Assembly (NCBI GenBank): GCA_030142905.1
Contig: JASJOG010000019.1
Span: 2,828,001-2,892,000 of the forward strand
Source: Heliopora coerulea
Taxonomy: Eukaryota > Cnidaria > Anthozoa > Scleralcyonacea > Helioporidae
Direction: 5' to 3'
DNA: 64,000 nt
The position numbers and the translations under genes are program-made. The notes beneath the pieces were generated by a model. That model was not told where the DNA came from. It saw only the letters and a program-made list of their open reading frames with translations, and made no database searches. Shown piece by piece: positions 14,301-26,400 of the stretch. Each line of letters begins with the position of its first letter. Within the stretch, counting starts at the first letter, position 1.

Positions 14301-17300
14301 AGAAAAATCTTACTTTATTCTAATTTTGTTTTATTTGTACCTAAACTCACCAATAGTAAAAGAATAAAGGTAGCGAGATTGTGAAGGAGAACGAACGGTA
14401 GAACGAGAATAAGAATAAATCGGCCATGTTCATGATAATAGTGCAGATTATTTAGTTTTTGAGACATATTTTATTAAAGTCAGTTTTTCAAATATGATTT
14501 ATCCCTTGTTTTGACTCCTTACGAAACTCTCAAAAATCCTTCTCTTATTCTTGTGATACAGAAACCGACATATCAAGTGACCCTCAGCTATACGTGTCTT
14601 TCCATCGCCTCAGCGAAGCTCTATCTGATGTCTGTACTTACCTCAGTACTGAAAACCTCAAAGAGTATGTGACGTCGAAATTTAAGCCTGCTGTTGCAAC
14701 CGAAATTGCTGGCGTCTCAAATTGGGAAGAAGACTTTCTTCAAGAGTTTTCTCCGCATCTAGAATCAACTTTTAGCGCTTTCCAGATCGCATCGTATAAA
14801 CTTCTGCTCAGGTAAACACACGAACGTCAAACATCTACTGAAATTTTAAGATATTTTTAAATGGAGGCTTTAAAATAATTTTCCCTTTCTACGTTGCAGA
14901 GTAATGCCAATTCTTGCTTCTCGTGCAGAAAATAAAAGTCAGTTAAGCAGTAAGGAAGACGACCCAGCCAGGTTAGTGTTACGTGTGTGACATTGTTCTG
15001 TGGTGTGAGGAAGTATGACGTCATATCGTGTCATGTGATCGGATGTGATGTGACAAGATGGCGTTATATCTTGTTTTGTATCTTGTAGTGTGTGGTGCGG
15101 TGTCTTGAAGTCTACGATATGAAGTCATTTTATGCGATGTAAACTTTGATGTCTTGTGTTTTACGGTGTAAAATAATTTTGTATCTCGTGTCCTTATTTA
15201 CTTACTTTACTTTATTTAAATACATGCTCCCGAACGGGCTTTTTCGCATTAATTTATAAGATTGAAATCGAAATTATGCCTACTGGCCGCACTGCATTCT
15301 ATTGTACTGCGCTATGCTTCGCCATTTTACTTCGTTGAAGTTGCCTACGTTTTCGGATTTGTAAAATATGGTGCACACGTTATCTCCTAAGAAGGCTACA
15401 GGTGAAATAAACAACTGTTAAGGCTAGTGCACATTGGACGTGTAACACCATACCGTAGCCGTACGCCGCAACGCTTGAAAATTAAGTCCAAATTATATTA
15501 ACGTTACCTTTCACACTGACCGCGTTACGCGAGCGCTGCAACCGGACGCGTTCAATTTTGAACGATGCCACTAAAATAATGTCCTACTAATTTCCACGTG
15601 TTTTGAAAAAAGTTTTTAAAATCATAAAAAAACATAAAAGTTTAAAATCAGTTATTCGGATCCAAGCTTTGTCATGGTACGTCACCTTTAAATTAGGTTA
15701 GATTTATATAAAATCCATCCCTACATACAGGAAGAGAGTCGTCTTGACTCTTTGGGATCTTTCTTGGTACGTGTGTGTGTATACTTGATGTTAGTAGATT
15801 AGTCTAGGGAAAAATGGGGCAAGGGCGTGGTTAGAATTAGTAGACAGGATACCTATGTGGGAAAGGGCAAGGAAAGGCCAACTGAATGGGAATTTTTTAA
15901 TTTTTTGCCAAAATATGTGGAGTAAATATTCTGATTAGGTAAATATTCTGATTAGTGGTATCGTTCAATTTTGGACGATACCACTAAAATAGTGTCCTAC
16001 TAATTTCCACGTGTTACAACTTACGGTTACGGCGCGACGTCACGCGTCAAGTGTGTACGAACCTTTATAGGTGTCAACGTACTCAAACAAACGTCTTTAG
16101 CTCCTTGAAACAATTCTGTGTTAGTTTCTTAAATTTAATTGTATTTAAAAATGTTGCCCTGTCCCGTTTTCTGTTCCAGACCACCACCCAGCAAAATAAT
16201 GTCAGTAATTAACAGTGGACAGAGTAAATTGCTCGATGTTCTCTCGGAAGCCCGGGTGCCTTTCGGGGAAACTCTTGGGATGGCTGGCGACGTCGAAGCG
16301 CTACACATTAGTCGTGCTTTCCTCTTGGCCTGGAAACTTCTACTTTCGTACTTTGTCAGCTCATCTGAAGAACTGCGTGTTGAATATGCAAATTATATGA
16401 GACGTGGAAAGTATCTGAATGAATTACTGGCAATACTGTTTCGGATTCTTCCGAAGAAACCGAGTGTCGGTAAACGAGTCTTCGAGGGTTCGAGAAATAC
16501 AAAAGAAAAATGTATACTGGATGAAGAATTTGTTCATTGTTTGGCTTTTGAAACGTATTATGACTTGCTACAAGCGCTACCCGCTCTTGTGCGGCAATGG
16601 TGGAATAATTTGGACAAGAAACAGGCGACAGCTGTCGAAAAGTAAGTGCTTATTGTATAAATGTTGAACTCTAAATTGTGAATAGAGTCATAAAGTGTTT
16701 ATGAGCTCCAAATAGCTATTAAACCCATGACCTTCTGATGGCTGGCAAGACACTTCAACCAATCGCCTTCACTTGTTAATTCTTTTGATAGGTACACGAC
16801 GAATAATGTCTCTCCATTGCTGTGCGAGAAGGAAATGCAGACCGTTCTACGCACTTCTACCACGTATGACAACATGGAGGTAGTAACTCGTTCCAGCACT
16901 CGAGAAGTGATTGCGTACTACAAGATTGAGGAAATTTCTATCGAACTTATAGTGGGTTTATCTCCCAGTCATCCACTGGGCTTAATAACCGTGAACTGTG
17001 GAAAACGCGTTGGAGTAAAAATCAACCAATGGAGGTTATGGATGATGCAGCTGACAACCTTCTTGATGCATCAGGTAAACTCGTTGTGATTTTAAGCGTG
17101 AGAAAGAGAAGCCTTATGGCTGAATTACCTTTGCTCCCTCTGTCACATTGCCAGTTTCATATCTTCTGCTTCTTTGGTTTCTTTTGCTCAACTTGCCTCA
17201 AATTTATGATATTTAAATTATTATGTAATATGTAATATAGTATGAAGATTTGTGAGTAGTTAGCCCTTTCAACATGGTTATATTAACTTAATTCTAAATA

Positions 17301-18438
17301 GTATTGTAGCAAGTAATTTTTGTCTTTAGTAATTTTTATCTTTAGTAATTTTCATCTAAGGAAAGCAACATTCTGTAGTTTTTATTTTTGTACAAAGTTG
17401 ACAGGATACAGTGTTCAAAGAAAGTTTAATCGATGAATCAATCAATCATTTTTCTGCATAATGATACAACTTATTTGCACTATGGTGACACCAATAATTT
17501 GATCATGACACTTCACAAACATTTGATACAAAAAAAAACGTAATCCGAATAAAAGCATCTCGAAAAACTGGATCTTCTAGTTAGATTAAGACGTTTGAAG
17601 CAGTCAGTAATATTTCGACTTTATTACAAAGTCATCATCTGACTAATTTGTAATAAAATCGAAATATAACTGATTTCCTCAATCGTCTTGATTTGATTAG
17701 AATGTCCAGTTTTCCAAGATGCTTTGTTCGGATTAGGTTTTGTTTCATAATTTTTCAAACCGTCGGCTGATATTGGTCTTTGACAGCTTATCAAGAAAGT
17801 CCTCTCTAAAATTTTAGTAGCCAACGTGAACATTAAACAAGAGAATAATATCTAAGGCGCGGGGGTCCAGTGTAGATAGCTTCGATAAAACAGCGGCGTT
17901 CTGGAGGTTATACACTATCTAAAAGATAGGAAAAAAAGCTTCTCGACGTTTCGAGCGAAGGCCCTTCGTCAGGAGATTAGTGTATTGACTATATTGTATC
18001 TCCTGACGAAGGGCTTGGCTCGAAACGTCGAGAAGCTTTTTTTCTATCTTTTAGATAGTGTATAACCAGAGAATAATATCTTCCGACCAAAATTGAAAAT
18101 CCACAAGTATTTGGCCAGTTGACGACTGCTAAGCCCGAGCCCTACATCTTCCCACTGATAAAAAATAACGACTTATCCTGCTCTAAACGTGTTATTCGAA
18201 TCTGTTTCAGAACGGTACGGTGATTGAGGGCCTCATGTTGTGGAAGCGTAACGTGGATAAGAAATTCGAAGGTGTTGACGACTGCATGATATGTTTCTCT
18301 GTCATCCATGGCTCGAACTACTCATTGCCGAAGTTATCTTGTAAGACGTGCAAGAAGAAGTTTCACTCGGCATGTTTGTATCGGTGGTTCAGCACAAGCA
18401 ACAACTCGACGTGTCCTTTGTGTCGGAATCTTTTCTAG
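2309..18438 (+). CDS. LTN1: Listerin E3 ubiquitin ligase, complete, 26 coding exons
   Basis: Listerin binds split 60S subunits carrying stuck nascent chains and ubiquitinates the chain (ribosome-associated quality control, cytosol). Exons read from splice sites and phase: 2309-2350, 2938-3141, 3510-3608, 4202-4432, 4605-4657, 5028-5208, 5757-5930, 6492-6626, 7333-7551, 8059-8232, 8693-9268, 9519-9560, 9951-10131, 10226-10374, 10474-10552, 10961-11096, 11187-11328, 11454-11687, 12195-12579, 13002-13312, 13930-14206, 14562-14811, 14900-14971, 16180-16641, 16792-17074, 18211-18438. They join in frame to 1,772 residues; human listerin is about 1,766. The start [12 protein letters not shown] matches the conserved N-terminus, followed by GRAAEL and GFVGFG. 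The C-terminus has an RWD-like segment and a C4HC3 RING (Cys1722 onward). Least certain boundaries: the exon 11 acceptor (8693 chosen; 8714 also keeps frame) and the exon 16 acceptor (10961, after a long pyrimidine tract). No frameshift or internal stop was found. Confidence 0.96.
5938..6425. repeat. Purine-only (GAGAGG/AAG)n tract in LTN1 intron 7
   Basis: About 480 bp of almost pure A/G on the coding strand fills most of the intron between exons 7 and 8. It includes a clean (AAG)n run around 6198-6231. Long reading frames on both strands are by-products of the base bias. Polypurine tracts of this kind can adopt H-DNA. Confidence 0.9.
7136..7223. repeat. Short inverted repeat (fold-back remnant) in LTN1 intron 8
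   Basis: TTTGGTGGGATTGA at 7136-7149 is mirrored by TCAATCCCACCAAA at 7210-7223, an exact 14-bp inverted pair around a 60-bp loop. It may be a small MITE end pair. No target duplication was identified. Confidence 0.5.
7712..7985 (+). mobile_element. tRNA-derived SINE in LTN1 intron 9
   Basis: The head has a Pol III A box TGGCACAGTGG (7720-7730) and a consensus B box GGTTCAATTCC (7762-7772) at tRNA-like spacing. A body follows containing TCTCCGGGTACTCCGG (about 7860-7875) and GACCCATGAGG, with an A-rich end near AATAAAGACAC (about 7971-7981). A second, diverged copy lies antisense at 50600-50728. Together these mark a dispersed SINE family. I do not assign a named family. Confidence 0.85.
10595..10950. 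repeat. (TTCG/TTCA)n tetranucleotide tract in LTN1 intron 15
   Basis: An impure 4-bp repeat, pyrimidine-rich on the coding strand, runs up to the exon 16 acceptor at 10960 and doubles as its polypyrimidine tract. Overlapping reading frames in all three + frames are artefacts. Confidence 0.9.
15421..16064. mobile_element. PIF/Harbinger-like MITE in LTN1 intron 23
   Basis: The left end AGGCTAGTGCACATTGG (from 15421) is imperfectly inverted at the right end (to 16064; reversed it reads AGGTTCGTACACACTTG). Similarity continues for about 50 bp, through CGTAGCCGTA versus CGTAACCGTA. The ends are flanked by TTA at 15418-15420 and TTA at 16065-16067, the 3-bp target duplication typical of PIF/Harbinger elements. 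The 644-bp interior has no coding frame. It holds a direct duplication of about 55 bp (15546-15602 and 15960-16014). Confidence 0.75.
17541..17735. mobile_element. Long inverted-repeat (fold-back) element 1 in LTN1 intron 25
   Basis: Arms at 17541-17630 and 17647-17735 are about 90 bp each, roughly 90% complementary by eye, around a 16-bp loop. The outer ends read TAATCCGAAT / TTCGGATTA. No coding frame. The transcript could fold into a hairpin. Confidence 0.8.
17906..18067. mobile_element. Long inverted-repeat (fold-back) element 2 in LTN1 intron 25
   Basis: Arms 17906-17976 (GGTTATACACTATC outward end) and 17999-18067 are nearly perfect inverted copies with a 22-bp loop. The arms contain CTCGAAACGTCGAGAAGC and CCTGACGAAGGGC. 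Related TCGAAAC fragments occur at about 26134-26170 and 34665-34712. Confidence 0.85.
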
Positions 18439-20441
18439 CCGAAAGCTTTTATGCGAGAAACAGAAAAGTGTTCCTTGTGGGAACGTTTTGTTGAAGACCT
18501 TGACATTTTTCGCGGTTTATCCAGCTTTCAACTTGGTTTTCTTTGGATATATTTGGAAGAGGCTATTTGGTAAATGTAAGACTTTCGTGGGAAAGTCTTT
18601 ACGACATTGCTAAAGGCTTCTCGAGAGGCTGTTCAAGATGAAGAGGGCTGTAGTTTTCGCGACCATAGTGGTCTCTTGGCTGATCCGGTCGCTGTGTTCT
18701 CTATAACACCACAGAGTTTGTACAGTAGAGGTTCCTAGTACCTTTTTCTGTCAATCATAATTCCTGTAAAATGTCTTCTTCACGCTTCTAATGTGTATGG
18801 AGAGGCTGGAGTACCCTTTTATTCATGCCGCTGAGAATCACTCGACATCCAAAAGGAACAGAAATTTTAACCAACATTTGATATTTAAAACCGAATTATC
18901 TGGCTTAAAGAATGTCGTTCCTGCTCGATCAGGAGGAGGAAATACATGACCAACCATTTGTAGCAAAATGAATCAATTTTTCTTATTTCCATTGTATAAC
19001 CTCTCATTTTAAGGTTCTGAGGCGGTCACGTTGCTTCCTAAACCTTGTCTTGCATTTACAGATCGCGATTTCACGTAATGGATTAGATATGCCAATCCGA
19101 TCAGCTGGATGTCAGTTCACGTAATCTCGCTGTTCTACAAATTGACTTACAGATTTTTTTTTGATACTGATTCGGATCCCCAGGTCACCGATATATCCCT
19201 ACTTCAAGGCTGATTTCCATCGCAGCGTTTTCTATACGTAAATGTACGTGCGGAAGCAAGCGTGCGTGCGTGAAGGTGCAAGGTTTCGTGTTCTGAGCAC
19301 ATCGTACGTCAACACAAGGAGAAAAAAGTGTGCAGCTGGACTTTATCATTTAGGAGTCCTTTGCAGAAGTCAGTGGTCTACACAAAACCTTCCTCGTTGC
19401 CCTGAAAGCCTTTTCAAGATGTTTAGTCACAAAGAGTTAAGACTTGAAGAACATTGGCTATTTGAAAGCTGAATCGAGGACTGAATAACTGCTTTTAAAT
19501 CCGTGATGGAAACATGACAAAATCCACTCTTAAATCGTAAAAATACAGAGCAGTGTTGGTTGGCCCATTTAAGTTGCTAGGGAACGGCAATTGAGCTTGA
19601 CATTGACAAAGTGTAATGCTAATAAGTTCAAAAGACTCAGCATCCAAAGCGTCATCAACATTATCCAACGTGGCTTTGTCATACTCAACTTCGATGATTA
19701 ACCAAGACTTTTTTTAATCCTTTTCATTCTTGAATGTTCTGAGGCATACTATAGATCCCTTAAAAACCTAACGGCAGCGTGCGTGCACTTCGATTAGTAA
19801 AGACTCTTGCATACATATTAAACGATTGCCGAATCATTCGGCCATTTATGCGACATAAGTTGAAAGTCCGTATAACAATACCTGTTCTCAATTACGCTGG
19901 GACTAAAATAAGGCCTGGGTTGAGAGGTAGTCCAATATAAACTGGTGCTAATATCAGTCGCAAAGATCCTCTGAACACAACGTAAAACTTTCTATAGTTT
20001 CGTCCGTAGCATAAATAATGTGGGTAGCTTACTTGACAACGGACGAAGGTTCTCACTTTTAAGCTTCTGTATCGTGTAACCCACCAGTTGTGACGAGCTC
20101 TAGAGCTAGAGTATTTAAGAACAAACTGTGATTTCTCTTCCTTGTTAAGCTAATAATTACAGGTTCGCTTTCTTGCCCTCGTCCTTCTTGACGTACCTAA
20201 TGGTGTAAAGAATGTTTAACATGCTCGTTTGTTCTCATTTATTTGATTTCGGAGGATTCGCGTTATGCAAATTCTGTCCGACCAGAAATGGTGATGTTTC
20301 GTGATGCATATCCATATGAGGTCAGTGAACACAAGCTGAATAGCGTGTTTAACTTGGGAATGTCTCCAGCAGAGAGCCGAAAAATTTCTGTGCGACTTTT
20401 ACCGTTGTGATCGGCAATTAAATAAGGAGTTTCAACAAATA
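18439..20441. other. Intergenic region between LTN1 and the spectrin-repeat gene
   Basis: It should contain the LTN1 3-prime UTR and the promoter of the next gene. I saw no canonical AATAAA; an ATTAAA variant lies near 19818. A near-match to an SRF CArG box, CCATATGAGG, lies at 20312-20321, about 120 bp before the next start codon. No coding exon was recognised. Confidence 0.5.
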
Positions 20442-23400
20442 ATGGAGTCGCCTAAGATCGAAGGGACCATACGATTCAGGAAAGGTAAGCAAGGTGGGCA
20501 GTGTGTGTTCGTGCGGTAAACATCTTTATCGTAAATTGAGCAGCTTCGACAATCGTAGCATGCTCGTAATACCAAGTGCTCTAGGTTTGATTTTCGTCAG
20601 GTTAACACACCTGTATTTGAACATCAGAATTAGATTGATAGGAAGTGATTTGTTATTACAGTTGTTAAATCGAAATTTGAGCGGCTTGTACACGTAATCG
20701 AGTCAGTATCATCGTCAACCTGAGTTCGTTGGTCTCGTTCTTTTGATGTCTGTTGTCGCAGCGAAACCTCGTTTTGATAATACGAATATAAATTAGTTGG
20801 GATGCAGAGCCGCCTGTGATCGTCAGCGTGCTTAAAACTAATCCTATTGGATCTTTGGGCACAATTTTATTAGGTGAACAGCATCGATAAGTCTAAGGAG
20901 CTCTCGTTGAGGATCTGAACAGTGATGTCTTTGACCAACATTACCTGGTTAATCCGGCTTGTCTGAAATTCTTAACTGTTTACGTGGACTTATCGTCCTG
21001 CTCACTTTGGCTGATGTTTGCCAACAGTTTATGTCGGCTTATGTAATGAATGATCTCTAGGTTTCGGCTTGAAAAGTTATGCATATTTACACCGCCATAC
21101 GATCTTACTGGAGTAGAGAAGATCCATTCATCAGTCAAAACGAAACCAGTTTAGAAATTGGAGAGTGGAAGAACCGAAACGATTCTCACAAATTTCTGAA
21201 TATAATCTACAGTTGTTTCTTTAATATGTTCTTGAATGAAATAACTGATCATCATCGTTGCTTGTTGCATGCTGGTTTCGACAACGTAATTATTCATGTT
21301 TCTCGTTTGACAACTTCTGGCTCTTTGAGTCGAACGCCTTCTAAGCACTTAACAATAAGAATGCCACATTTAGTATCTCGAGTTCTTTGTGTAATAGACC
21401 AAATAATTTATACGGTGAATTTGGTCGTTTGTTTAAATTGGTTTGGTGTCAAAATATGAGGGTAATGAAAATAAGAGCCCAGCTCAAAAATGAGAGGTCC
21501 GTTCAGCTTATTTTAAGCCGTTCCAACATTCGTCTTTATCTAATAAAGCAAGGATTTGGTCGTGGTTATAAATTTAAATATCACTTTTAAAAAGGTATTA
21601 ACCATGGTGAATGGTTATACTGGACAGTTCTGAAAAGAACTCTGGGAACATTTACAGAGTAAGAATAGTAAAAGTAGAGTTTGAGCCTTTTGATAATAAA
21701 TACTGAGAAGAAGAAGCACTTTATCTGCAACTATATGTCCTATGGTTGCACTGAATTTTTCAGAAATCTCAAAGCCATATCAAGCTGTCCTGAATGAGTG
21801 CACGTGCAAATAGATTAGTATGTCTTACCGCAAGCCGCGAGTATATGTATGATGGTGTATCCGGGGGAAATAAATCAACGTTTTCCCACGTGCTATCAGG
21901 ACGGTTGGTCTTTTTCGGACTTGGACGCGACTCATCCAATCCTTAAACTGGAGTTTAATTTAAGTACCTGAACGTTATGCACAAATGTAGTGAATATGGG
22001 TGCTTGGTATTTGAACTTGGTATGTGAACTTGATATTCAAACTAGTTTTCTCAAAAAAACAAAAAAACAAAACGATGTCTAAGCCCCCCGAGTAGAGCTT
22101 CACTTCTCATCAGCGGATTTATTGAAGGCGTAAAAAGTCACCCAGACTGGATCGAAATAATTTGCAACAAATACACGTGACATTTTATCGGCCTATTTTT
22201 TTCCATCCACACCGCATGCTACGAGTTTTCATGCTGTAAAAGCCAAGCGTACTTTCATTGGCAAGAGCTGTACATAGTGTCAAGGAGAGACTTCCTCCAT
22301 GACATTCTAATATTGATTTTATTGAAGAAAGTGGTAGAGACGAGGGATTAGGATGCATTTGCATAAATATTAATCACCAGTCTATATTCTCACGTTCGAC
22401 GTTAAACTATTTCAGCTCATAGTTTTGATGTTGAACTTACCAATTAGAGCGGCTGTTCTTGTTTATCCAGCAGTCCCAATATAGGGTAAACAAAAACGAA
22501 CGCCTTTTTGACAAATTTGAGATTAGTTTGTTCTAACTGCCTAAACTAGCTCGTACGAGCGGCTTGGTTCACCTCGGGGCGGCCTATCAAACCAAACAAA
22601 TTTCACTTGATCCTATTTGAAACGAGTGTAAAAGGGATGATTTATCAAGCTTGTCTTGTTCAATTTTGATCCCTGAAACTTTAAGTCATTTGCGTTTGTC
22701 CTCAAGAGGCTCTATTAATTTCAGACTTCTGCTCGGGTTAACTTCATTACGGATTAAAATTACATGTACGCGAAGATTTCTCGTCCATGCACTTCAAAAT
22801 TATGTTTTAGTGTGATTACGAATGTTTTTTTTGTGGTGGGTGAATCTGTTCTTTGTTGCATGTGATTTGTGAAAACTTTTATGGGTAATTGTCGGGTAAT
22901 TTTTGTATTGTTTTTAGACGCAAGAGAAGAGGGACATATTAGATCCTTTACCAGGTGGATTAATTCAAAACTTTCTCAAGTAAGCTGTTTACAGTCGAGA
23001 CAAATTAATAATTGTTTTGAGTTCTGTATGTTTACGCGGATAATTTTAAGAAAATGCGGCTTGTATTGACATTGAGATTCGATGATACCGTATTGAAATA
23101 TGCTAAGGGTCATTGCCTAATTGTGTTACATCACAAATTAAATCAAAAAGCCGTTGTGTTACGAAGAGCCTTCACAGCTCAAAATGTGCTCAAATATATT
23201 GGTTGGGCTTAGACTTTGGCCCTTATTGAAGTTAGTAAGGTTTTTAGTTTTTATATTACCGGGAAATATTTACTGAAGTTGTCAGCGTAACATTTGTGTA
23301 TTGTGACATATTTAATTCAGAACTAGCGATATTATTGTTATATACACTATACAGTGGTCTGTTTATCTATACTCAGTACGTATTGGAAGACTGAATCACA

Positions 23401-26400
23401 AATGTTATGGTGGACTGGTACCGTGTTTAAATATGTTCAATAACGACAGTGAAATGATAACGATAATGATGATGAAAATAATGATTTTGATGATAATGAA
23501 AATGGTAACGGTAATGATAGTAGTAATGATAATAGTAATAGTAATGGTAATGATAGTAGTAATGGTAATAGTAATGGTAATGGTAATAGTAATGGTAATG
23601 ATAGTAGTAATAGTAATGGTAATAGTAATGGTAATAGTAATGGTAATAGTAATGGTAATAGTAATGGTAATAGTAATGGTAATAGTGATAGTAATAATAA
23701 TAGTAATAGTAATAGTAATAATAATAGTAATAATAATAGGTAATGGTAATGGTAATGGTAATGGTAATAGTAATGGTAATGGTAATGGTAATGGTAATAG
23801 TAATGGTAATGATAGTAGTAATGGTAATAGTAATGGTAATGATAGTAGTAATGGTAATAGTAATGGTAATAGTAATGGTAATAGTAATGGTAATAGTAAT
23901 GGTAATAGTAATGGTAATAGTAATGGTAATAGTGATAGTAATAATAATAGTAATAGTAATAGTAATAATAATAGTAATAATAATAGGTAATGGTAATGGT
24001 AATGGTAATAGTAATGGCAATGGTAATGGTAATGGTAATAGTAATGGTAATGGTAATGGTAATGGTAATGGTAATAGTAATGGTAATAGTTATAGTAATG
24101 GTAATAGTAATAGTAATAGTAATGGTAATAGTAATGAAAAAGTCCTTAAAATGCCCGGTGACATTTCACTCTTCTCTTTACTGAGCAAGTGAATGTACTC
24201 CCTAGACTGACGTCCTAGTGTTTGGTTTGTTTTGTTGAGCCGACTGTGAATAGATCACTCTTATCTTTCCTTAAACCTACCTTGCAAATCTTCTTTATCT
24301 GAAGGTTCAACCCAAACTTCAAATTTCCGATTTAAATAACGACTTGCGAGATGGACATGTACTTATATCTCTGTTGGAAGTGCTCATCCATCGGAAATTG
24401 GTGAGTCTAGTTGGCCATGTTTTCTGATGTCATTTTCTCCGTGTTGTTGTCGTTCTTGACATTTACTTGTTTTGTGGAAGTACTTAGTCGTTTTTACCCT
24501 TTGAATGAGAGAAATTATAATTCACTCTAAATTGGCTTTGTTTAGGATGTAATTATGTCACAACCCAAAGTTAAAAATAGTATTAGATCTAGTAGTATTA
24601 ATTTCCTTAATTTGAAATTTTTGCCATATTTTCTCGTGTTTTTTAGCCTCGCGAGAAGGGAAAGCTTCGTCTTCATCACGTGGCGAACGTAGACATCGTT
24701 TTCAAAGCTCTGGAGAAAGAAAAGGTTTGCGATTGAACTTTGTTTAGCATGACTAGTCTTTACTTGTTGGGGCATGACGTTGCTACCTAAACAAGTGCTA
24801 CTTGAGTACATGACATCCAAAAAACTCTGCCGAATTTCTCCCTCAATTTCGTGATAGTTTTTCGATTTCTAACGAAGCAAGCAAAGTGGCTCGTCTAAAT
24901 TTGAACATTCCTCATGATTTTGCTACGCAAGCGTAAAGATTATGAGATTCTTTTATCAGTTCATTTACATTGTATTTACACGGCCAGTGATAAACATAAG
25001 AAAAGAATGACTGCGTTCCTCAACGCATTGTGTCTAAAACTACGTGTCCAGGACATTTTGATTGACAAGATTGTAGTATGGAAGTTCTCACGTACACTTA
25101 TTTTTCAATGTAAAAGTATGCGAATAGTATATAATGAAGATTTTATGAAATTACGTAACTTTTTTTACGTAATTTTTACGTAACATTTTATGTAATTTCA
25201 ACAACATCACGTAGAGCAATTGCAAATAGACACAAAGACAAAGAAGGAAATGAACGAAATATCATGTCAACCTTTTTCTTACTTACTCTAATTTGTTCGT
25301 TTTTCGATCTGTCCTGCAAGAACCTCGGTAATATATTCCAATGTGAAGGCCACACGTTCTGCTGACAAGTCCTTACTACTTAAAGGAATAAAAATAATTT
25401 ATTTTTCTAAGTTCTCAGTTGTCACTTGACCGTGAAAAAGATTTTGTTTTGCATTTATCTTTCGTCATAAAAAGGTGACATACAAGATCCTGCATTAAAA
25501 TCTATTCACGCTATCCATATTACCACAGTGCTTTTCTGCTTAAAGCAAGATAGATATCAGTCCTTAAATAATTTTTAATTTGCTCCAGCAGAAGTTCTTC
25601 GTTGTAGTCCTGCATCTAAACGTCGTGTTTTTGTTATTTTTAGATTAAACTTCATGGCATTAGTGGAGAAGCAATTGTCGATGGAAACCCCAAATCGACT
25701 TTGGGTCTTGTCTGGTCCATTATTTTGCATTATCAGGTAAAAACTATCATTGCTTCCTCTTAAACTGTAGACGACCTGGTAATGGTACTGGTAATAATGG
25801 TACTGGTAGTAATGGTACTGGTAATAATGGTACTGGTAATAATGGTACTGGTAATAATGGTACTGGTAATAATGGTACTGGTAGTAATGGTACTATTAGT
25901 AATGGTTTTTCCACTTTGTCTAAAGGTCCATGGAGCAATGCAAGAAGGACCACAGTCTTCTGCCTCTGTAGACACAAAAGGAAAGCCAGCAGCTAAGATA
26001 AGCGAAGCAGCAGTGGAAGACAAACTTCTACATTGGGCTCAAACTGCCGTTGAAGGGTAAAAACTCTATTTATGCCGGAAATGCCAAGAATACATTGCAT
26101 TAACGAGCTACAGAAAGATGTACCAATTCGCTGACGCTTCGAGGAAGGCCTTCTCTCGAAACCTTAGTATTTCCTCTCCCACGTTTCGGCAATTCACCGA
26201 CCCTTTCGTCTTTGCATGGTTTTCGGATACTGATATCCCATTGGTGAACAAATTCTGGGTTGAGAGCAATTTTCGCGTTCGAGCTGCCGATAAGGAGCAG
26301 TAAACTTTTCCCGAAAGAGCACAGCGCTATTCATTTGTACGAGTAAATCATTATTGTCTTGAGGTGAGGCTTGGTATCAATCATAATTAACTTCTCTTGT

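Larger units (their letters stand above)
16792..18438 (+). other. LTN1: RWD-RING module of listerin (last two exons)
   Basis: Exon 16792-17074 encodes an RWD-like segment with [17 protein letters not shown] and a PLGLITV motif, matching the region just before the RING in animal listerins. The last exon, 18211-18438, has the zinc ligands in the order C-x2-C, C-x2-C, H-x2-C, C-x2-C (C4HC3), starting at Cys1722, with [10 protein letters not shown] and CPLCR. All eight ligands are present, so ligase activity should be intact. Translation ends at TAG 18436-18438, two residues after the RING. The intervening 1.1-kb intron carries two inverted-repeat elements. Confidence 0.95.

Noticed and set aside
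20312..20321. CArG (SRF) box before the rod gene
   Set aside because: CCATATGAGG has one G in the A/T core; a single near-match is weak evidence, so it is mentioned only in the intergenic note.
21079..21459. 126-codon frame in intron 1 of the rod gene
   Set aside because: No recognisable family, no suitable splice edges, and the phase-checked exon path skips it.
23427..24020. Long open frames on both strands across the GTAATG satellite
   Set aside because: Period is a multiple of 3, so frames stay open by composition; the products are Ile/Thr, Met/Val or Asn/Gly polymers.
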